Assembly: GCA_964399735.1 (NCBI GenBank)
Contig: CAYNSO010000003.1
Location: forward strand, 56,483 to 120,482
From: Fontivivens sp964399735
Lineage (GTDB): Bacteria; Zhuqueibacterota; Zhuqueibacteria; Residuimicrobiales; Krinioviventaceae
DNA length: 64,000 bases
Direction: 5' to 3'
In this document: one piece after another, positions 60,155-64,000 of the stretch
How positions within the stretch are numbered: position 1 is the stretch's first letter
Layout: each line of letters opens with the position of its first letter
Notes under the pieces: model-generated
Told to the model about the DNA's origin: nothing
Database searches by the model: none
What the model saw: only the letters and a program-made list of their open reading frames with translations
Position numbers and translations under genes: made by a program

Positions 60155-62305
60155 TTAGTAATTACTTTTAAAAACCGGGAAATACACGATGAACTCGGCG
60201 CCGCGCTTTATTTCACTTACAACATGAATAAATCCACCCAGATCTTCTACATTTTGTTTAACAATGGCCAAACCAAGTCCGGTGCCTTTGGTACGGGTGG
60301 TAAAAAATGGATCAAAAATATAACGTAAATGTTCTTTTGCAATACCAGGCCCGTTATCTATAACTCTCAATACAAACCAGTTTTTAGCCTGAAAAAAATC
60401 ACCGCGTCGCAAGGTCTTTGTAGTTTTATTTATATTTTTTTGTTGTTCCAGAATAATGGTAACTTGACCTCCCGTATCTACTGATTGAATGGCATTAAGC
60501 ACGAGGTTAAAGATAATTTCCCGTAACGATTGCTTTTTTGCCAGCAGAACCAGGTTATCTTCCGGGTCAGTATATTGAATAACAATTTGATTTTTATTTG
60601 CCTGGTATTTAAGCAGAGCAATCACATCCTGAACAATTTCCAAAAGGGAAACATCTTCAGCGCTGGCGGATGAAGGTCTGGCAAAACTGAGCAATTTTTC
60701 AAGTATTGTATGCAGGCGGTTAATTTCTTCTATGACAATTTGCAGGTCGTGTGCGTCATCACTGCTGGCGTTTTCATGCAGTACCTGAATAATGCTTTTT
60801 ATTGAGGAAAGCGGATTTTTAATTTCATGTGACATGGTAGCAGCCAGTTGTCCAAGAGAATTTAACTTTTCAGCCTGATATACCCGCGCTTCCAGATTTA
60901 AGCGTTCCTGCACCAGACGGGCATTTTCAATAGCAAGGGCGATTTGGTTGGCAAATGTTTGCAGCATGTCGATTTCTTCTTCCGAATAAGGAATTCCGGA
61001 TTGCTTGCCGGACAAACAAATCATGCCGGTTATTTTTTTCCTGTAAAAAATAGGAACCGCCAGTTCCAGCTTGTTCTTCTTGAGAGCATTGATCACCCGG
61101 GGTGCTTTGATTTGCTGGCGTAACCGCCAGGTGCGGATAGTTGTAAAGGCATCAATAAGGAAATCAAAAGCTTTAAAGTCCTGATGACCTATGGTTTTCA
61201 ATATTTCCGGTTTTTTAGCCCCGGATTGAAGTACTACCAAAGTTAATGACTTGACCTTGAATGCAGACTTGAGCGACTCGCTAATGGTATTTAACAACTT
61301 TTCAAGATCAACAATGCCTATTATATTATCAGAGAGTTCGCGTAAAATTTGCTGATAAAAATAACGATCCCGAAAAAATATTTTGTCCAACCGTTTTTGA
61401 AATGCCTCACGAAAGGGCTGGAATGCAAAAACCAGCGCCACCAGCAGCAATCCTTCTATAAAAGTTGAATTAATTTCCGGGAAAAGCTTTAAATACTCAC
61501 CTAACCGCCGCACACCGAGCAGGTATACCGCCATTAGCGTTCCATAGATAATTGAATAAATGAGGCTCGGCTTTATCACCAAACGATAAAAATTATAGCG
61601 ATATACATAATAACCCAGTACCGCCATGGGAAAGGTAGGCGATAATAACATTAACAGGCTGAGATAATTGCCAATGTAAGAAATTTTATAGGTTGGTATA
61701 ACCAGAATAACAATAATACCCACACCGATCAGCGCCAGGGAAAAGCTCAAATCACGATAAAAATGACGGTCAGCTTCTATTTCATGGGTGCGGGCCAGGT
61801 TTTCGGACAAGATCACAGAAAAAGTGATTGAAAGCAACATCCACAAATAATAGGGCAGACGAATTGCTTCATCCAGCTCGACATACAGAGATTTTATTTG
61901 CAGATTGTAATAAATTCCAAAATAGAGAAAAACAAAAACCGGTAAATAGATGATTATAATGAAAAGCAGATGATGCCGAACTATCCAGAGCCGGAACTTT
62001 TTTTTGGTGCGATGAAAAAATGCCGCCAAAGCATGCAGCAGAGCCGAGGGGATTATTGCCAGACCCAGATAAGAAATAACAATAAGAATATTTGTTTCAA
62101 GTAAAACCACTTTACCAAATAAAGCCCGATTCAGCAGCGAGAGGAAATTTCCTCCCAACCACAGGGCGCAGGCAATTAACAGAATTCCCAAAGCATAATC
62201 GTCATAATGCTTGGGTTTTTTCTTTAAAGTAAGGCTAAAAATGATCACCGTCAACGCCGAGCCAAAACCGAAACCCAAAATATTTATAAAATTATAAACG
62301 GCCAT
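60155..62305 (-). CDS. Sensor histidine kinase with 7TM and GAF domains
   Basis: A 716-residue kinase. About eight to ten N-terminal membrane segments (to roughly residue 300) resemble the HisKA_7TM input region. A GAF domain (about 320-470) follows. The H box is LGQLAATMSHEIKNPLSSIKSI (phosphoacceptor His), and the ATPase domain carries RVIDNGPGIAKEHLRYIFDPFFTTRTKGTGLGL. The architecture recalls PrsK, the sensor linked to exopolysaccharide and PEP-CTERM systems, but no PEP-CTERM gene is in the window. It is the likely partner of the sigma-54 regulator. Confidence 0.92.
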   Translation of the reverse strand: MAVYNFINILGFGFGSALTVIIFSLTLKKKPKHYDDYALGILLIACALWLGGNFLSLLNRALFGKVVLLETNILIVISYLGLAIIPSALLHALAAFFHRTKKKFRLWIVRHHLLFIIIIYLPVFVFLYFGIYYNLQIKSLYVELDEAIRLPYYLWMLLSITFSVILSENLARTHEIEADRHFYRDLSFSLALIGVGIIVILVIPTYKISYIGNYLSLLMLLSPTFPMAVLGYYVYRYNFYRLVIKPSLIYSIIYGTLMAVYLLGVRRLGEYLKLFPEINSTFIEGLLLVALVFAFQPFREAFQKRLDKIFFRDRYFYQQILRELSDNIIGIVDLEKLLNTISESLKSAFKVKSLTLVVLQSGAKKPEILKTIGHQDFKAFDFLIDAFTTIRTWRLRQQIKAPRVINALKKNKLELAVPIFYRKKITGMICLSGKQSGIPYSEEEIDMLQTFANQIALAIENARLVQERLNLEARVYQAEKLNSLGQLAATMSHEIKNPLSSIKSIIQVLHENASSDDAHDLQIVIEEINRLHTILEKLLSFARPSSASAEDVSLLEIVQDVIALLKYQANKNQIVIQYTDPEDNLVLLAKKQSLREIIFNLVLNAIQSVDTGGQVTIILEQQKNINKTTKTLRRGDFFQAKNWFVLRVIDNGPGIAKEHLRYIFDPFFTTRTKGTGLGLAIVKQNVEDLGGFIHVVSEIKRGAEFIVYFPVFKSNY

Positions 62306-62746
62306 ATTATTCTAATATATAAAATTCCAAGAAATAATTAATTTTTACATTTATTCTGATATAAACAAATAATAATGATTTAACCTCTCTTTTATTACCA
62401 TGCTTTCGCAGCTTGTTTCCGATCCATTGGCTAATACAAACAGAAAATAATTGCTCATTTTTAGAGGTTGTAAAATATCATCCCTCGTTGCTAATTTGTA
62501 ACTGTATAGTTGAAATAACAGCTATTTTAACAGATTCTTTAAAATCAATTTGTCTGGGTTTACACGATAATCAAGTTCTTTTAAAGATTATTACTTGAAC
62601 TTGAATAAATCAGAACTGTAAGTTAATTATTATTCACATTTAATCAAGATAAATTTCATCAAAATCAAATTGCTTTAAAAGCAAACAATTAGTATAATGA
62701 TAAACAAATTATAACAATAATAAATTTATCAAAAGGAATTGATACA
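62306..62746. other. 441-base gene-free stretch
   Basis: Very AT-rich. A short plus-strand frame at 62413-62598 has no ribosome site or domain. It contains a CAAGTTC/GAACTTG inverted repeat near 62571-62600 and the promoter and palindrome of the next gene. Confidence 0.5.
62670..62698 (+). promoter_or_regulatory. Sigma-70-like promoter with palindrome over the -35
   Basis: TTGCTT at 62670-62675 and a perfect TATAAT at 62693-62698, spacing 17. The palindrome TTGCTTT-A-AAAGCAA at 62670-62684 overlaps the -35, a layout suited to a repressor. The ATG lies 49 bases downstream of the -10. Confidence 0.55.
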
Positions 62747-63676
62747 ATGAAAATATTACTGACCGGCGGAACCGGTTTTATCGGTTCCTATATCTTAATG
62801 AAATTATTGGATAACGGACACCAGGTACAAGTGTTTGCCCGCAATCCTGAAAAGGTTCCTGCATTGCATGAACTCAAGGGGGTAGAGTTTGTTAAAGGTG
62901 AAATAACGGACACACATTTATTTAACGATCTTGCCGCCGGGATGGATGCCTGCATTCATGTCGCCCTGAATTATAATGACGCCGGCGCCGGCGCCATGCT
63001 GCTGGCCGATACCCTGCCCGCCGTTGCCCTGGCCGATGCCTGCGCTGCGGCCGGGGTTAAACACTTTATCTATACCTCCTCCACCGCGGTGAATGACTAT
63101 TTGTATATGAATGTGCCTGGCAAAGGTGTTGTGGAAAAAAATATCGATGAATTTACCAAACAGAATCCTGCCAGCTATTACGGCGCTACCAAAGCGGCAA
63201 CGGAAAATTTCCTTCATGCCATTTCCTGTCAAACCGCGATGCGGGTGAACATCGTCAGGCCCGGCTATACCTTTGGAAATCCCGTTATTGCTGGAGCGAG
63301 CATTTATTCGGACAAGCGGTTCGGTTACATATTCCACAGCGCACAAACCGGCAGGGATATAATTGTGACCAAAAACGACGGCACCCAGTTCATTTGGGCG
63401 GGACACCTGGCGGAAATTTTTAGTAAAATTCTGGAACACGGCGTCAACCGCGCCATGTATTTCGGCCTGGCAAAGCGCTTTATGTCCTGGGAAGCCATTG
63501 CCGCAGCAGCAATCAAACAATGCCGATGCACCAGCAAACTGATTGTTGAAGACAAGGGCTGGGGCGAACCGCTGATATGGGATGTAACCGCGATCAAGCG
63601 CGATCTGGGTTTGGAATTTGATTCCTGGGAAAAGCTGCAAGAACATGTTGCCTGGGGTGTACAACAAAAGTATTGA
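62747..63676 (+). CDS. NAD-dependent epimerase/dehydratase (extended SDR)
   Basis: A 309-residue SDR: LLTGGTGFIGSYI binds the cofactor, IYTSSTAVNDY and YYGATKAATE contain the catalytic Ser and YxxxK. The substrate is unknown; a nucleotide sugar or other hydroxylated metabolite is possible. The gene is clearly richer in G+C than the AT-rich upstream DNA, particularly from 62930. It is preceded by a good promoter with a palindrome and followed after 99 bases by an ECF S component gene. Confidence 0.86.
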   Translation: MKILLTGGTGFIGSYILMKLLDNGHQVQVFARNPEKVPALHELKGVEFVKGEITDTHLFNDLAAGMDACIHVALNYNDAGAGAMLLADTLPAVALADACAAAGVKHFIYTSSTAVNDYLYMNVPGKGVVEKNIDEFTKQNPASYYGATKAATENFLHAISCQTAMRVNIVRPGYTFGNPVIAGASIYSDKRFGYIFHSAQTGRDIIVTKNDGTQFIWAGHLAEIFSKILEHGVNRAMYFGLAKRFMSWEAIAAAAIKQCRCTSKLIVEDKGWGEPLIWDVTAIKRDLGLEFDSWEKLQEHVAWGVQQKY

Positions 63677-63775
63677 ATTTTGCGGCAAACGGATATTAAA
63701 ATTGATTTTCACCGCTGCTTTTTGTATTATTATTAAAGCAAACAGAAAGCCAAATAATTAAAAAGAACAGGAACC

Positions 63776-64000
63776 ATGAAAAGTCGCACAAACTATTACA
63801 CCAGGCTGGTTATACTGATTTCCCTGACGCTGATTATAGAAATGGTCGGATTGCCGCAGCCGGCGACCGGGCCGCTGGTGAACATGATGTTATATCTCAC
63901 CACTCTGCTGCTGGACATCAAGGCCGGGGTCATCCTCGGCTGTATCAGTCCATTGGTGGCGGCAGTACGCGGCCAGCTTCCCCCCTTTTTGATACCGATG
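63776..64000 (+). CDS. ECF transporter S component, N-terminal part
   Basis: An open frame of 75 codons runs to the right edge. Hydrophobic LVILISLTLIIEMVGLPQPATGPLVNMMLY and LGCISPLVAAVRGQLPPFLIP are typical of the first helices of energy-coupling-factor substrate-binding subunits, which take up vitamins or related small molecules. AGGA precedes the ATG by about 3 bases. The substrate cannot be told from this part. The remainder lies outside the window. Confidence 0.65.
   Translation, partial: MKSRTNYYTRLVILISLTLIIEMVGLPQPATGPLVNMMLYLTTLLLDIKAGVILGCISPLVAAVRGQLPPFLIPM

Noticed and set aside
62918..63712. 264-residue minus-strand frame
   Set aside because: Antisense to the SDR gene, which has clear catalytic motifs; the long frame reflects its higher G+C.
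1..64000. CRISPR arrays, rRNA genes, insertion sequences, prophage or toxin-antitoxin modules
   Set aside because: No regularly spaced repeats, rRNA segments, transposase or integrase motifs were seen.

Overview
The window comes from a Gram-negative, double-membraned bacterium. It encodes an LpxH-type phosphatase, Lgt, an Mre/Rod elongasome, outer-membrane barrels, a Wza-type exporter and ExbB/ExbD motors. The DNA is moderately AT-rich, and TTG starts with clear Shine-Dalgarno sequences are common. The mixture of sigma-54 regulation, a bacterial microcompartment (BMC) shell protein, many TPR proteins and a GltG-like motor protein suggests a member of the FCB group or a neighbouring candidate phylum (Calditrichota/KSB1-like). 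That placement is an impression from gene content, not a phylogeny.

Layout. Positions 1-28688 (minus strand) form a long exopolysaccharide locus. It begins with a STAS-HTH protein, a Wza-like exporter, a Wzz/BY-kinase, a nucleotide-sugar epimerase and a WbaP-type initiating transferase. It continues through glycosyltransferases, acetyltransferases, a polysaccharide deacetylase, short-chain epimerases, a Gfo/Idh/MocA oxidoreductase, a GlpD-like enzyme, a CapK-like adenylating enzyme, two UPF0104-type membrane proteins, an exported glycosidase-like protein and further membrane enzymes. No recognisable Wzx flippase or Wzy polymerase is present. Two sequences with exact GG-N10-GC sigma-54 spacing lie upstream of the locus (28750-28764) and upstream of the exported glycosidase-like gene (12316-12330). 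Positions 29008-38727 (minus) carry glgA, a CpoB/YbgF-like lipoprotein, an outer-membrane barrel, and lgt-rodA-mrdA-mreD-mreC-lpxH.

Positions 38933-47053 (plus) hold a lone BMC shell gene, ispE, tRNA-Gln, prs, rplY, pth, rpsF-ssb-rpsR-rplI, a small zinc ribbon, a YbbR protein and tsaD. Positions 47172-58543 (plus) form an envelope-machine cluster: a VWA membrane protein, an outer-membrane barrel, two exported TPR proteins, a small exported protein, ExbB, two ExbD paralogues, and an FHA-TM-linker-TonB-like protein. Its architecture recalls the myxobacterial Agl-Glt gliding/transport machine. A bidirectional terminator separates it from a convergent sigma-54 two-component pair (58606-62305) with a 7TM-GAF sensor kinase. 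The window ends with a short-chain epimerase and the start of an ECF-transporter S component.

Working model (inference): the kinase and sigma-54 activator are candidate controllers of the sigma-54-like promoters at the polysaccharide locus. The envelope machine may use ion flow through ExbB/ExbD to move or assemble surface material such as that polysaccharide.
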